Positions 28,252-37,170 are shown, numbered from the stretch's first letter. The stretch is DNA of 64,000 nucleotides from an uncultured Faecalicatena sp. (GCA_948468385.1 CAOKHZ010000005.1:106349-170348), one strand, 5' to 3'. A program made the numbers and translations. The notes: a model not told the origin generated them from the letters alone.

Positions 28252-28365
28252 GCCTTGTGGAATCATATGTATGGAAGAACATAGAATATCATGGACATGC
28301 GATTGGTTTGTCGTCATTCTCATGCCGACAGTCAAAAATAAAACAATGAAAGAAGGAAATGAGTC

Positions 28366-29301
28366 ATGTCAGGAAGAATTTATAAGGGAGCACTGGAATT
28401 GATTGGAAATACGCCGCTCGTGGAGCTTGGGAACGTGAAGAGGGAGCTTGGTCTGAACGCAACGGTGTTGGTGAAGCTGGAATATTTCAATCCGGCGGGC
28501 AGCGTGAAAGATCGGGTTGCCAAGGCAATGATTGAGGACGCGGAGGAGAAAGGCGTTTTAAAGGAAGGGGCCGTCATCATTGAGCCAACTTCGGGAAATA
28601 CGGGGATTGGGCTTGCCTCCATCGCGGCGGTCAAGGGTTATCGGCTGATTTTGACGATGCCGGAGACGATGAGCGTGGAGAGAAGAAATATTTTAAAAGC
28701 ATACGGTGCGGAGTTGGTATTGACAGAAGGAAGTCAAGGCATGAAGGGCGCGATTGCAAGGGCAGAAGAACTTGCGAGGGAGATTCCGGGAAGTTTTTTG
28801 GCGGGACAGTTCATAAATCCGGCAAACCCGGCGGCACATCTTTCTACGACCGGGCCGGAAATCTGGAGAGACACGGAAGGAAACGTGGACGTGTTCGTGG
28901 CAGGCGTCGGCACGGGCGGGACAATCACCGGTGTTGGAACTTATTTGAAATCGCAGAATCCAAACGTCAAGGTCGTGGCGGTCGAACCGTCGGATTCACC
29001 GGTACTTTCCCAGGGAAAGAGCGGGCCTCATAAAATTCAGGGAATTGGGGCTGGCTTCGTACCCGAGGTATTGAATACGGAGATTTATGACGAAATTATG
29101 CCAATCGAGGGTGATGACGCATTCGCGGCGGCCAAATTGCTGGCAAAGAAAGAGGGCGTGCTGGTCGGCATTTCGTCGGGAGCGGCACTTCATGCCGCGA
29201 TTACTTTGGCAGGGAGAGAGGAGAACAAGGGGAAGACAATCGTGGCTTTGTTGCCGGACAGCGGCGACCGTTACTATTCCACGCCGCTATTTGCGGAATG
29301 A
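28366..29301 (+). CDS. cysK: Cysteine synthase A (O-acetylserine sulfhydrylase)
   Basis: PLP enzyme making cysteine from O-acetylserine and sulfide. 311 residues. [13 protein letters not shown] Lys in [15 protein letters not shown], substrate loop [13 protein letters not shown], phosphate-binding [12 protein letters not shown] and the C-terminal [19 protein letters not shown] precedes the ATG. It follows the Rrf2 regulator and TcdA-like gene by 114 bases. A hairpin with a short T run follows. Confidence 0.97.
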   Translation: MSGRIYKGALELIGNTPLVELGNVKRELGLNATVLVKLEYFNPAGSVKDRVAKAMIEDAEEKGVLKEGAVIIEPTSGNTGIGLASIAAVKGYRLILTMPETMSVERRNILKAYGAELVLTEGSQGMKGAIARAEELAREIPGSFLAGQFINPANPAAHLSTTGPEIWRDTEGNVDVFVAGVGTGGTITGVGTYLKSQNPNVKVVAVEPSDSPVLSQGKSGPHKIQGIGAGFVPEVLNTEIYDEIMPIEGDDAFAAAKLLAKKEGVLVGISSGAALHAAITLAGREENKGKTIVALLPDSGDRYYSTPLFAE

Positions 29302-29331
29302 ATTGCAGGATGGTTTTGTTGGATTTCATGG

Positions 29332-29355
29332 AGGCATGCGCTTTGTCGCATGCCT
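29332..29355 (+). terminator. Hairpin downstream of cysK
   Basis: AGGCATGCG pairs perfectly with CGCATGCCT (nine pairs, six-base loop); only two T follow the stem, so termination is likely but not certain. Confidence 0.6.
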
Positions 29356-29395
29356 TTGATGCCTCACCGTAGGCGATTTTAAATGGCCGAATGCC

Positions 29396-29429
29396 GTTAC
29401 TATCGCGGCCGCAGGCCGTGAAAAGTAAC
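29396..29429 (+). other. Structured stem-loop upstream of lysA
   Basis: Outer stem GTTACT/AGTAAC and inner stem CGGCC-GCA-GGCCG. It lies before the lysA promoter, so it belongs to the cysK 3' side or is a repeat element. No lysine riboswitch signature is seen here. Confidence 0.4.
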
Positions 29430-29468
29430 CATGAATCACAATTATTTTATGAGTTTTGGGATTAATGG

Positions 29469-29497
29469 TTGACTTTTACGCGGTAAAGTAGCATAAT
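29469..29497 (+). promoter_or_regulatory. Promoter of lysA
   Basis: TTGACT, 17 bases, CATAAT, about 40 bases before the lysA start. Confidence 0.65.
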
Positions 29498-29535
29498 GTC
29501 CGTGACGAGACGATGAAGAAAAGGGAGGCTGTACG

Positions 29536-30804
29536 ATGAAGAAAGTACCATTTGTGACAAAGGAACAGTTGGAAGAGATTGCGAAAGTCTATCCGACTCC
29601 GTTTCATTTGTACGACGAGAAGGGGATCCGGGCGAATGCAAAGGCGCTTAGGGAGGCGTTTTCCTGGAATCCGGGCTATAAGGAATATTTTGCGGTGAAG
29701 GCGACGCCGAACCCGTTTTTGATGGAGATATTGAAAGAAGAAGGCTGCGGCTGCGACTGTTCTTCCTATACGGAATTAATGTTGTCGGATGCCGTCGGGG
29801 TGAACGGCCACGACATCATGTTTTCGTCCAATGACACGCCGGAAGAGGATTTTAAACTGGCGGACAAGCTGGGGGCGATCATTAATCTGGACGACATCAC
29901 GCATATTGATTTTTTGGAGAAGACGATTGGGCACATTCCGGAGACGATTAGCTGCCGTTTTAATCCAGGCGGTGTGTTTTTGATTAGCAACGGCATCATG
30001 GACAATCCGGGTGATGCCAAGTATGGCATGACGACGGAGCAGCTTTCGGAGGCGTTTCGCATATTGAAGGAAAAAGGAGCGAAAGTATTTGGCATTCACG
30101 CGTTTTTGGCGAGCAATACGGTGACGAATGAGTATTATCCGGTGCTGGCGAAGATTTTGTTTGAACAAGCGGTGAAGTTAAAACAAGAGACGGGCGTGCA
30201 CATTGGCTTTATCAATTTGTCTGGCGGCATCGGCATTCCCTATAGGCCGGAGCAGGAGCAAAATGACATTTACGCAATTGGCGAAGGGGTTCGCCGCGTG
30301 TATGAAGAAGTGTTGGTTCCCGCGGGGATGGGCGACGTGGCCATTTATACCGAACTCGGCCGTTATATGACGGGGCCGTACGGATGCCTGGTGACGAAGG
30401 CCATTCACGAAAAGCATACGCACAAGGAGTACGTCGGGGTGGACGCGTGCGCGGTCAACCTGATGCGTCCGGCCATGTATGGGGCGTATCATCACATTAC
30501 CGTTGCGGGAAAGGAAAACGAGCCGTGCGACCACATGTATGACGTTGCAGGTTCCTTGTGTGAGAACAATGACAAGTTTGCCATCGACCGAATGCTGCCC
30601 GAGATTGAAAAGGGGGATTATCTGGTGATTCATGACACGGGCGCGCATGGTTTTTCCATGGGGTATAATTATAATGGAAAGTTGAAATCAGCGGAGCTGT
30701 TGCTCTGCAAGGACGGAGGCGTGAAGCTGATTCGGCGTGCCGAGACCCCGGCAGATTATTTTGCCACGTTTGACTGTTTCGAGGTCGGGAAGAAGCTGAT
30801 ATAA
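29536..30804 (+). CDS. lysA: Diaminopimelate decarboxylase
   Basis: PLP enzyme of fold III that makes lysine from meso-diaminopimelate. 422 residues. PLP Lys in YKEYFAVKATPNPFLM; GCDCSSYTELMLS; substrate loop INLSGGIGIPYRPEQEQNDIYAIGEGVRRVYEE; ELGRYMTGPYGCLVTK; the acid/base Cys in AGSLCENNDKFA. The conserved C-terminal HDTGAHGFSMGYNYNGK is also present. Ornithine or carboxynorspermidine decarboxylases are related, but the residue pattern fits LysA best. ATG preceded by GGGAGG. Monocistronic, followed by a structured repeat. Confidence 0.9.
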   Translation: MKKVPFVTKEQLEEIAKVYPTPFHLYDEKGIRANAKALREAFSWNPGYKEYFAVKATPNPFLMEILKEEGCGCDCSSYTELMLSDAVGVNGHDIMFSSNDTPEEDFKLADKLGAIINLDDITHIDFLEKTIGHIPETISCRFNPGGVFLISNGIMDNPGDAKYGMTTEQLSEAFRILKEKGAKVFGIHAFLASNTVTNEYYPVLAKILFEQAVKLKQETGVHIGFINLSGGIGIPYRPEQEQNDIYAIGEGVRRVYEEVLVPAGMGDVAIYTELGRYMTGPYGCLVTKAIHEKHTHKEYVGVDACAVNLMRPAMYGAYHHITVAGKENEPCDHMYDVAGSLCENNDKFAIDRMLPEIEKGDYLVIHDTGAHGFSMGYNYNGKLKSAELLLCKDGGVKLIRRAETPADYFATFDCFEVGKKLI

Positions 30805-30837
30805 TATAGAAATGTTTAGAACGATTTTATGATATTG

Positions 30838-30960
30838 AGAGGGCGGGCTTTTCGGACTCTCGCGCCGGAGCGCGGCTGCGTTAGCAGCCATTTTCCTTAG
30901 GCGTGAGGTGCGCATCCCCCGGAGGGTTTTGTGTCATAGGGAACGAAGTTTCCTATGACA
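30838..30960 (-). repeat. Structured intergenic repeat element, copy 1
   Basis: About 120 bases packed with stems: GCGC-CGGA-GCGC, GGCTGC-GTTA-GCAGCC, and a 13-pair stem TGTCATAGGGAAC/GTTTCCTATGACA at 30932-30960. Its minus strand ATAGGAAACTT...TCCCTAT...CAAAACCCT.CGGG matches 47940-47985 closely. Confidence 0.65.
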
Positions 30961-30961
30961 T

Positions 30962-30997
30962 AAAAAACTAACCATTACGACATATCGTAATGGTTAG
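30962..30997 (-). terminator. Terminator of tRNA-Leu
   Basis: CTAACCATTACGA pairs perfectly with TCGTAATGGTTAG around a four-base loop; on the minus strand six T follow. It begins four bases past the tRNA 3' end. Confidence 0.92.
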
Positions 30998-31000
30998 TAA

Positions 31001-31083
31001 TGCGGATGATGGGACTTGAACCCATACGTAGTCACCTACGCAAGATTTTGAGTCTTGTGCGTCTGCCATTCCGCCACATCCGC
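31001..31083 (-). tRNA. tRNA-Leu (anticodon CAA)
   Basis: Minus-strand cloverleaf of 83 bases with a long variable arm. Acceptor GCGGATG/CATCCGC with A discriminator, anticodon stem CAAGA/TCTTG around CTCAAAA (anticodon CAA), variable stem GCGTAGGTGACTACGT, T loop GGTTCAAGTCC. No encoded CCA. Single gene with promoter and terminator. Confidence 0.96.
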
Positions 31084-31123
31084 AAAGGTTCTACAAAATG
31101 TAACACTCCTTGAACCGATGTTT

Positions 31124-31152
31124 ATCTTACCATATTTATTCCTGATTTGCAA
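31124..31152 (-). promoter_or_regulatory. Promoter of tRNA-Leu
   Basis: Minus strand TTGCAA, 17 bases, TAAGAT, about 40 bases before the mature tRNA. Confidence 0.7.
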
Positions 31153-31360
31153 TACTATTTTTGATTTTTGCGAGTTTTTGTGCGTTTTCCAATAAAATTC
31201 AGTTAGAATACATGGATTTTTTGACGTTTTTACCAAACAAGAATATGCGGACGTTCCTTAAATGTAAACCGTTTTCTATTCTACATTGATTTTTGTCAGG
31301 CCGTGAGCAATAGTGACAAATAAAAACAATAAAATGTCTTTTTTTTCGGCAAAAATCTAA

Positions 31361-31388
31361 TTGTGCTTTGTAGAAAAGGTGCTATAAT
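31361..31388 (+). promoter_or_regulatory. Promoter of trkA-trkH
   Basis: TTGTGC, 16 bases, perfect TATAAT, about 85 bases before trkA. Confidence 0.6.
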
Positions 31389-31474
31389 TAGTAGCGGGCA
31401 GGAAAGTTTATGAAAATGATGTCGAGTCATTTTTCTTGCATTAGGAAAAATACGCTTGGCCCAGGAGGATTATC

Positions 31475-32833
31475 GTGAAAATCATTATAGCGGGCGGGGG
31501 CAAGGTGGGCGCGAAGCTGACGCGCATGCTTTCCGCAGAGGAACATGAGATTGTCTTGATTGATTCTAAGAGCAAGGTCGCGGGGGAGACGGTGAATCAG
31601 TTTGACGTGATGACTGTGCAGGGAAACTGTGCCTCCGTGGAAGTACTTGAGCGTGCAAACGTGGAGGAAGCCGAGCTTCTGATTGCGGTGACGGGCACCG
31701 ATGAGGTGAACCTTCTTTGTTGCCTGACGGCGCATTACATGAACAAGGAGATTCATACGATTGCCCGTATCCGCAGTCCCGAGTATAGCGGGCAGATATC
31801 CCGTATGCGGGGGACGTTCGCCTTGTCCATGGTGGTAAACCCGGAACTGCAGGCGGCGCGGGAAATTGACCGGTTGCTTCGGTTTCCGGGATTTTTAAAG
31901 CGGGACACGTTTGCCAGGAACCGAGTGGAAATCGTGGAGTTAAGGGTAAACGAGGATAGCGTCCTGGATGGTCTTTCCTTGAGCAACTTGGAGAACGTGG
32001 CCAAGTGCAAGGTGTTGGTCTGCACGGTATTGCGCAACGGAAATGCCGTGGCGCCGGACGGAAGCTTCGTCTTGAAAGAGGGGGACCGCATTTTTGTTAC
32101 CGCTCCCACGTACAACCTTTCGCTTCTTTTGAAAAACCTGGACATTTTGCCGAGGAAGGTTAAAAAGGTGATGGTTTGCGGCGGCGGCCGTTTGAGTTAT
32201 TACCTGACGCAGATGCTGCAAAAGAGCGGGATGGGCGTGAAAATCGTGGAAAAGGATCATGGGCGTAGCGTGCAGCTGGCCGAACAATTGCCAAAAGCGG
32301 AAATCGTTTGCGGGGATGCCACGGACTGGTCCTTTTTGGAGAGCGAGGGCGTGTCGCATTACGACGCAATCGTGGCATTGACTGGTATGGACGAGATGAA
32401 CATGGTGATTTCGTTGTATGGTGGAAAAAGCGGCGTGTCGCAGGTGATTACCAAGCTGGTACACATGCAGAGCAACGTACTGAGCGATTTGCCTCTTGGC
32501 AGCATCATTGATCCGAAGGAATTGTGTAGTAGCCTTATCGTGAAGTACGTGCGCTCCCTGACCAACCAGGACTGCGCGGCCATCACGGTGCATTCGATTG
32601 CGGACGGGCAGGCGGAGGCGGAAGAGTTTCGGATAGATAAGACTTCCAGGTTTTGCCGGGTACCTTTAAAAGACTTGAATTTGAAGAAGAACGTGTTGAT
32701 TGCCTGCATCAACCATGGCGCGGAATTGGTGATTCCGAACGGCGACTCTTGTTATGAGCAGGGTGACACGGTCATCGTGGTGAACAGCCGCCAGGAGGTC
32801 ATAAGCCAGTTTAACGACATTTTTGAATCTTAA
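31475..32833 (+). CDS. trkA: Trk potassium uptake regulatory subunit TrkA
   Basis: Cytoplasmic gating ring subunit that binds NAD(H) and nucleotides. 452 residues in two tandem RCK halves. The first Rossmann unit is IIIAGGGKVGAKLTRMLSAEEHEIVLIDSK; the second is VMVCGGGRLSYYLTQMLQKSGMGVKIVEKD, with GGGRLS replacing the usual GxGxxG end. Each half has a C-terminal RCK_C segment. AGGAGG precedes the start. trkH follows 28 bases after its stop, so the two are co-transcribed. Confidence 0.95.
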   Translation: MKIIIAGGGKVGAKLTRMLSAEEHEIVLIDSKSKVAGETVNQFDVMTVQGNCASVEVLERANVEEAELLIAVTGTDEVNLLCCLTAHYMNKEIHTIARIRSPEYSGQISRMRGTFALSMVVNPELQAAREIDRLLRFPGFLKRDTFARNRVEIVELRVNEDSVLDGLSLSNLENVAKCKVLVCTVLRNGNAVAPDGSFVLKEGDRIFVTAPTYNLSLLLKNLDILPRKVKKVMVCGGGRLSYYLTQMLQKSGMGVKIVEKDHGRSVQLAEQLPKAEIVCGDATDWSFLESEGVSHYDAIVALTGMDEMNMVISLYGGKSGVSQVITKLVHMQSNVLSDLPLGSIIDPKELCSSLIVKYVRSLTNQDCAAITVHSIADGQAEAEEFRIDKTSRFCRVPLKDLNLKKNVLIACINHGAELVIPNGDSCYEQGDTVIVVNSRQEVISQFNDIFES

Positions 32834-32861
32834 AAATACTTTGTTTTCGGGGATTAAGGGC

Positions 32862-34316
32862 ATGAACTATAAAGTGATAGGAAAATATGTCGGTCATATT
32901 TTGCTGATTGAATCCATTTTGATGATTCCGTCCTTGGTCATTAGTTTGGCCGAGGGGCAAGGGCGGGCGGTCATGGGATTTCTCGTGGCAATTTGTGCAT
33001 CTTTCGCGACGGCGATGGTTTTACAAGTTCTCTGCCGGAACACGAAAAAAACATTTTATGCCAGGGAGGGAATGGTGTGCGTCGGCTTGTGTTGGATCGT
33101 GCTGAGTTTGTTCGGTTGCCTGCCGTTTTATCTCTCGGGCGAGATTCCGCATTTCGTGGACGCGTTGTTTGAGACGGTTTCAGGCTTTACGACGACGGGC
33201 GCGTCCATCTTGCCGGAAGTGGAACCGCTCTCCAACGGGATTTTGTTCTGGAGAAGCTTTACCCACTGGGTGGGAGGCATGGGAGTGCTTGTATTTTTGT
33301 TGGCCATGGCTCCGGGAAAGGAGCGGGGAAGCGGCTTTACCATGCACCTCTTGCGGGCGGAAAGCCCGGGGCCGGACGTTGGCAAGCTGGTACCGCACAT
33401 CAAGGAGACGGCGAAGATTCTTTATCTTTTGTATATCGTGCTGACTGTCGTGAACGTCGTTTTTCTGTTGATAGGGGGGATGCCGCTGTTTGATGCCCTC
33501 TGTACGGCGTTTGGCACGGCGGGAACCGGCGGCTTTGGCATTAAAAATGACAGCATCGCCGGGTACGGCCCGTACCTGCAGAACGTCTGTACGGTGTTCA
33601 TGTTGCTGTTTGGCGTGAACTTCAGTTGTTATTATTTGCTTTTGATGCGGAACGTGAAAAACGTGTTCAAGGACGAGGAGCTTCGTCTTTATTTTGGAAT
33701 CGTGGTGGGAAGTGTATTGTTGGTCGCGTGGAACATCAGGGACATGTATGCGACGGTCGGAGAGACGTTTCGGCATGCCGCGTTCCAGGTGGCAAGCATC
33801 ATCACGACGACCGGTTTTGCCACGACGGATTTTGACTTGTGGCCAAGTCTCTCCAAGGCCATCTTGCTCAGCCTGATGGTGGTGGGGGCGTGTGCGGGAA
33901 GTACTGGCGGCGGTCTGAAGTGCGGGCGGCTTTTGCTTGTGTTTAAGAGCCTGCGGCGCAACGTGCACCAGGTTTTGCAGCCACATAAGATCCAGGTGGT
34001 GCGCAACAATGGCAGGCCGGTGGACGAGCAGGTGCTGGCCAACGTGAACGCCTACCTTGCGGCCTACGTGCTGATTGGGATATTGAGCTTCGTGCTCATT
34101 TCCGTGGACGGTCTTGGCGTGACGACGAACCTTTCGGCGATGCTGGCCTGCTTCAACAATATCGGCCCGGGGTTGGAGGCGGTCGGCCCCGTCTGCAATT
34201 ATTCCGTGTACGGCACGTTTTCCAAACTGGTTTTGATTGTTGACATGTTGGCGGGAAGGTTGGAAATCTTTCCGATATTGGCGCTTTGTACGCGGAGCGG
34301 GTGGAAGAGAAGATAG
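32862..34316 (+). CDS. trkH: Trk potassium transporter membrane subunit TrkH
   Basis: Potassium channel-like transporter, 484 residues, about 10-12 membrane segments. Four pore loops carry filter glycines: VSGFTTTGASIL, FGTAGTGGFGIK, SIITTTGFATTDF and NNIGPGLEAVG. The TAGTGGFG and TTTGFATTD loops are the clearest. Start is the ATG of MNYKVIGKYV; an in-frame TTG overlapping the trkA end is less likely. Pairs with TrkA directly upstream. Confidence 0.95.
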   Translation: MNYKVIGKYVGHILLIESILMIPSLVISLAEGQGRAVMGFLVAICASFATAMVLQVLCRNTKKTFYAREGMVCVGLCWIVLSLFGCLPFYLSGEIPHFVDALFETVSGFTTTGASILPEVEPLSNGILFWRSFTHWVGGMGVLVFLLAMAPGKERGSGFTMHLLRAESPGPDVGKLVPHIKETAKILYLLYIVLTVVNVVFLLIGGMPLFDALCTAFGTAGTGGFGIKNDSIAGYGPYLQNVCTVFMLLFGVNFSCYYLLLMRNVKNVFKDEELRLYFGIVVGSVLLVAWNIRDMYATVGETFRHAAFQVASIITTTGFATTDFDLWPSLSKAILLSLMVVGACAGSTGGGLKCGRLLLVFKSLRRNVHQVLQPHKIQVVRNNGRPVDEQVLANVNAYLAAYVLIGILSFVLISVDGLGVTTNLSAMLACFNNIGPGLEAVGPVCNYSVYGTFSKLVLIVDMLAGRLEIFPILALCTRSGWKRR

Positions 34317-34370
34317 TGCATGCCCCGATTTTAATAAAACAGAAACAAATTTGCATGGGGGTTTTTCGGC

Positions 34371-35144
34371 ATGAAGCATAGGAAGGGCATCTTGGTCGTG
34401 AGTATTGGAACTAGCCACATGGATACGTTGGAGAATGCCATCGGGGCAATCGAGCGGACGGTGGCGGAACGTTTCCCGGAATACCGGGTGTACCGTGCGT
34501 TTACGAGCCGAATGATTATTCAGAAACTGAAACGCGCGAAAGGGATTGGGATACAGACCGTGCCGGAGGCGTTGGAGAGAATGTCGGCGGATGGGGTTGA
34601 GACCGTGCTGGTGCAGCCGACGCATATAATTAATGGTATTGAAAATGATTCCATGTTGGAGGAAGTGTTGGAGCATGCCAGGCATTTTCAAAGGGTGCGG
34701 GTCGGAAAGCCGTTGCTTAGCAGCCCGGACGATTACAAGAAGGTCGTGCACGCGGTGATGGAGGAGGTAGGCCTGACGGCGGGCGAGGCCCTTGTCCTGA
34801 TGGGGCATGGGACGCGGCATTATGCCAATTCCGCTTATCCGACGTTGGAATACACGTTTCACCTGCTTGGATATCAGCAAGTGCTGGTGGGCACCATGGA
34901 AGGATTTCCAAGCCTATCGGACGTTATGGGCAAGCTGGCGATGTCGGATTGCCGCAAGGTGCGTTTGATGCCGTTCATGGTGGTGGCAGGCGGCCACGCG
35001 AAAAGGGACATGGCGGGCGAGGAAGGTTCGTGGAAATGTGAGTTGGAAGAGGCCGGGTACGAGGTGGACGTGTTGGCGAAGGGGCTTGGAGAATTGGAAG
35101 GGATTCGCAGGATTTTTCTGGAGCATTTGGAGGAAATTCGATAA
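34371..35144 (+). CDS. cbiK: Anaerobic cobalt chelatase / sirohydrochlorin cobaltochelatase CbiK
   Basis: Inserts Co2+ into sirohydrochlorin or factor II in the oxygen-independent cobalamin pathway. 257 residues, class II chelatase fold. Metal-binding residues are visible: His in LVLMGHGTRHYANSAY, Glu in VGTMEGFPSLSDV and His in VVAGGHAKRDMAGEE. ILVVSIGTSHMDTLENAI at the start is also family-typical. No other cobalamin or siroheme gene is in the window, so the metal and pathway here are inferred from the family only. Confidence 0.9.
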   Translation: MKHRKGILVVSIGTSHMDTLENAIGAIERTVAERFPEYRVYRAFTSRMIIQKLKRAKGIGIQTVPEALERMSADGVETVLVQPTHIINGIENDSMLEEVLEHARHFQRVRVGKPLLSSPDDYKKVVHAVMEEVGLTAGEALVLMGHGTRHYANSAYPTLEYTFHLLGYQQVLVGTMEGFPSLSDVMGKLAMSDCRKVRLMPFMVVAGGHAKRDMAGEEGSWKCELEEAGYEVDVLAKGLGELEGIRRIFLEHLEEIR

Positions 35145-35200
35145 AGGCGTTCGACATGACCGTGCAAGGGGAAAATGGACTTTAAGGAGGAAATATAAAA

Positions 35201-35422
35201 ATGGACATTGGCAATATGATGAAGATGACGATGGCATGGAACACGTTTCAGAAAAACCATCCCAAATTCCCGGCATTTTGTCAGGCAGTGTTAAACAAAG
35301 GAGTACGGGTGGACAGCATAATCGAGATTGCGGTCACCACCCCGGAGGGGGAGCGGATTGAGACGAACCTAAAGGTGAAGCAGGGAGACTTGGACTTGCT
35401 TAATAGCCTGAAAAACAAGTAA
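35201..35422 (+). CDS. Small conserved-looking protein, function unknown
   Basis: 73 residues, not recognised. Strong ribosome site (AAGGAGG, then ten bases) supports translation. The sequence opens MDIGNMMKMTMAWNTFQKNHPKFPAFCQAV (helical, amphipathic) and ends in a mixed strand/helix segment with KVKQGDLDLLNSLKNK. No membrane helix, no signal peptide, one Cys. Directly followed by a terminator hairpin. It lies 56 bases after cbiK and may share its transcript. Confidence 0.75.
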   Translation: MDIGNMMKMTMAWNTFQKNHPKFPAFCQAVLNKGVRVDSIIEIAVTTPEGERIETNLKVKQGDLDLLNSLKNK

Positions 35423-35452
35423 GGGTCGGCAAAGCCGACCCCATTTTATTTT
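35423..35452. terminator. Hairpin terminator between convergent genes
   Basis: GGGTCGGC-AAA-GCCGACCC, eight perfect pairs, then CATTTTATTTT. It starts right after the stop of the 73-residue gene; the antiporter ends at 35446 on the other strand. Confidence 0.85.
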
Positions 35453-36771
35453 CTGTTCTTCAAAGTGGATCCGATCGGATCCAAATTCTCAATCGCCTCC
35501 GAGTGTATGGACATGTTGCGGGCGGTTCCCTCCTGCGCATGTTTTGCGTTCTTAAACATCAATTTCAAGAGAATCGGGCAGAGGACGGAGCTGATGACGA
35601 TTAAGAAAATGGTGGCGACCAGCGGGTCGATACCAGCCAGTTTCCCATTTTCATAATAAATCAGGTTTTGCCCGGTCGCGTATACGGCGAGTGCCACCTC
35701 GCCCCGCGCGATCATGCCGCAGCCGATGGCCGCGCAGTCTCTCGTCTTGTATCCGAACGGTTTTGCCGCCGCTCCGCAGCCGATGATCTTGGTGAGGATT
35801 CCGATGCCCACGAAGGTCAGCGCGAATATCAGGCCGCCTGCCTGGAAGTTGCTAAAATCAGCGCTGATGCCGATGTGGGCAAAGAACATCGGCGTAAATA
35901 TCATGTAGCCGCTGACGATGACCTTGCGATCCACGAAGGAAGCGTCATCTAAGCCGCTTAAAATCAGTCCTGCCATATATGCGCCGGTAATGGAGGCCAC
36001 GTCGAAAAATTCTTCCGCGCAGTATGCAAATAGAAAGCACATGGCGAAGGCGAAAATGCTTGTGCGTCGCTTGTGCGGGTAATTTAGAATCAGCCAGCGG
36101 AAACATTTTCGCAACAATAGTCCGACCAGGGCACTTAACACGAGGAAAGCCGCGACTTTCGCCAAGGTGAGAAGGATGCTTCCCCCGCCGCCGATGCTGG
36201 TGATGACGCTTAGCACGATGATGCCGAGCACGTCATCAATGATGGCCGCGCCGAGGATGGTGGTACCTATCCGCGTGTTCAGCTTGCCTAACTCGCGCAA
36301 TGTCTCGACCGTGATGCCGACGCTGGTGGCGGCGAGAATCGTGCCGACAAACAAGGCGTTCATCAATATGGCCGGGTTGGAGGCCTGCGACGGGCCACCC
36401 ATGAACATGAGCGCGCCAAACGTACCGGCAATTACCGGGAGCGCCACCCCGACGGCAGCGACCACCGTGGCGGTGATTCCGACATGCTTTAATTCTTTGA
36501 CGTCCGTTTCCAAGCCGCTGGAGAACAAGATGAAAATCACGCCAATCTGGGAAAAGCTGTCCAAAACGTACATCTCCGCCTCGGTAGGATGGATGATGCC
36601 CGGAAAGCCGATTCCTAACCGTCCCACGATGGCGGGGCCGATCAAAAGCCCTGCCAGAATCATCCCGACCACTTGTGGCAACCCGATCTTTCGTGCTCCC
36701 ATGCCAAGTAACTTGGTGGCAAGCAGGATAATTGCACAGTCGTATACAATGTTCATTACGTCAAATTCCAA
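35446..36771 (-). CDS. Cation:proton antiporter, CPA2 family (Kef/NapA-like)
   Basis: 441 residues, about 12-13 membrane helices. KIGLPQVVGMILAGLLIGPAIVG is the conserved first-repeat motif; LDSFSQIGVIFILFSSGLETDVKEL and GTTILGAAIIDDVLGIIVLSVI with the paired acidic residues of the ion site are typical, as is GMIARGEVALAVYATG. No RCK or TrkA-N domain at the C-terminus. Exports Na+ or K+ for H+. A TTG start is preceded by GAGGGGG; an ATG five codons later (MNIVYDC) has a poorer site. It lies next to the Trk genes, both in ion balance. Confidence 0.9.
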   Translation of the reverse strand: MEFDVMNIVYDCAIILLATKLLGMGARKIGLPQVVGMILAGLLIGPAIVGRLGIGFPGIIHPTEAEMYVLDSFSQIGVIFILFSSGLETDVKELKHVGITATVVAAVGVALPVIAGTFGALMFMGGPSQASNPAILMNALFVGTILAATSVGITVETLRELGKLNTRIGTTILGAAIIDDVLGIIVLSVITSIGGGGSILLTLAKVAAFLVLSALVGLLLRKCFRWLILNYPHKRRTSIFAFAMCFLFAYCAEEFFDVASITGAYMAGLILSGLDDASFVDRKVIVSGYMIFTPMFFAHIGISADFSNFQAGGLIFALTFVGIGILTKIIGCGAAAKPFGYKTRDCAAIGCGMIARGEVALAVYATGQNLIYYENGKLAGIDPLVATIFLIVISSVLCPILLKLMFKNAKHAQEGTARNMSIHSEAIENLDPIGSTLKNRK

Positions 36772-36815
36772 TATAAAGACCCCCTCTTTGTTTCTTATAG
36801 TCGTTCGATGATTGT

Positions 36816-36837
36816 TGATGCTTGCATCAGAATTATA
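36816..36837 (-). promoter_or_regulatory. Possible antiporter -10 and operator
   Basis: On the minus strand a TATAAT (36832-36837) is followed two bases later by the palindrome TGATGC-AA-GCATCA. No good -35 was found. Confidence 0.35.
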
Positions 36838-37087
36838 AATAGATTAAAAAGAGAAATCAACAGGCATTTTCAACGAAGAAAAGAAAATAATAGTCGCCGT
36901 AACCCGGAAAATGCCTAAAAAGTTCATTCTCTCCATTTTTTCGATAAACGAGAGGAGTGCTTCCTTCGCATGCCTTGAATAGGTTGAGAAATATGGTAAT
37001 GGCTTCTATGGCAAAGCATTTGTTGAGAATTTTTTTCGGCCATGATACCATAATGTCAAAATAAGGCAAAACACATCAAAATCGTGC

Positions 37088-37116
37088 TTGTCGGAAAAGG
37101 TGTTTTCCACTAAAAT
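37088..37116 (+). promoter_or_regulatory. Promoter of the first AraC-family gene, with dyad in spacer
   Basis: TTGTCG, 17 bases, TAAAAT. The spacer contains GGAAAA-GGTG-TTTTCC. Confidence 0.6.
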
Positions 37117-37119
37117 GGC

Positions 37120-37138
37120 AGCAACGAATTTCGTTGCT
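37120..37138 (+). promoter_or_regulatory. Palindrome AGCAACGAA-T-TTCGTTGCT
   Basis: Perfect nine-base arms around one base, placed at the expected transcription start of the AraC gene. It may be an operator or a 5' mRNA hairpin. Confidence 0.5.
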
Positions 37139-37170
37139 ACCTGAAAGATGTAAATCGGGAGGTAGAAGAA

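Larger units (their letters stand above)
31084..31474. other. AT-rich intergenic region between tRNA-Leu and trkA
   Basis: No gene seen. It holds the tRNA-Leu promoter (minus strand), an inverted repeat TTTGTCA-N15-TGACAAA at 31292-31320, and the trkA promoter. Confidence 0.6.
36772..37170. other. Intergenic region between antiporter and AraC regulator
   Basis: About 400 bases. It holds regulatory sites for the two divergent genes. An open frame on the minus strand near 36857-37069 has no recognisable product and no ribosome site. Confidence 0.6.

Noticed and set aside
29302-29535. Lysine riboswitch upstream of lysA
   Set aside because: The promoter is only about 40 bases from the start codon, leaving no room, and no L-box core is seen.
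36857-37069. 70-codon open frame on the minus strand between the antiporter and AraC genes
   Set aside because: Starts at TTG without a ribosome site, no recognisable motif, and it overlaps regulatory DNA of both neighbours.
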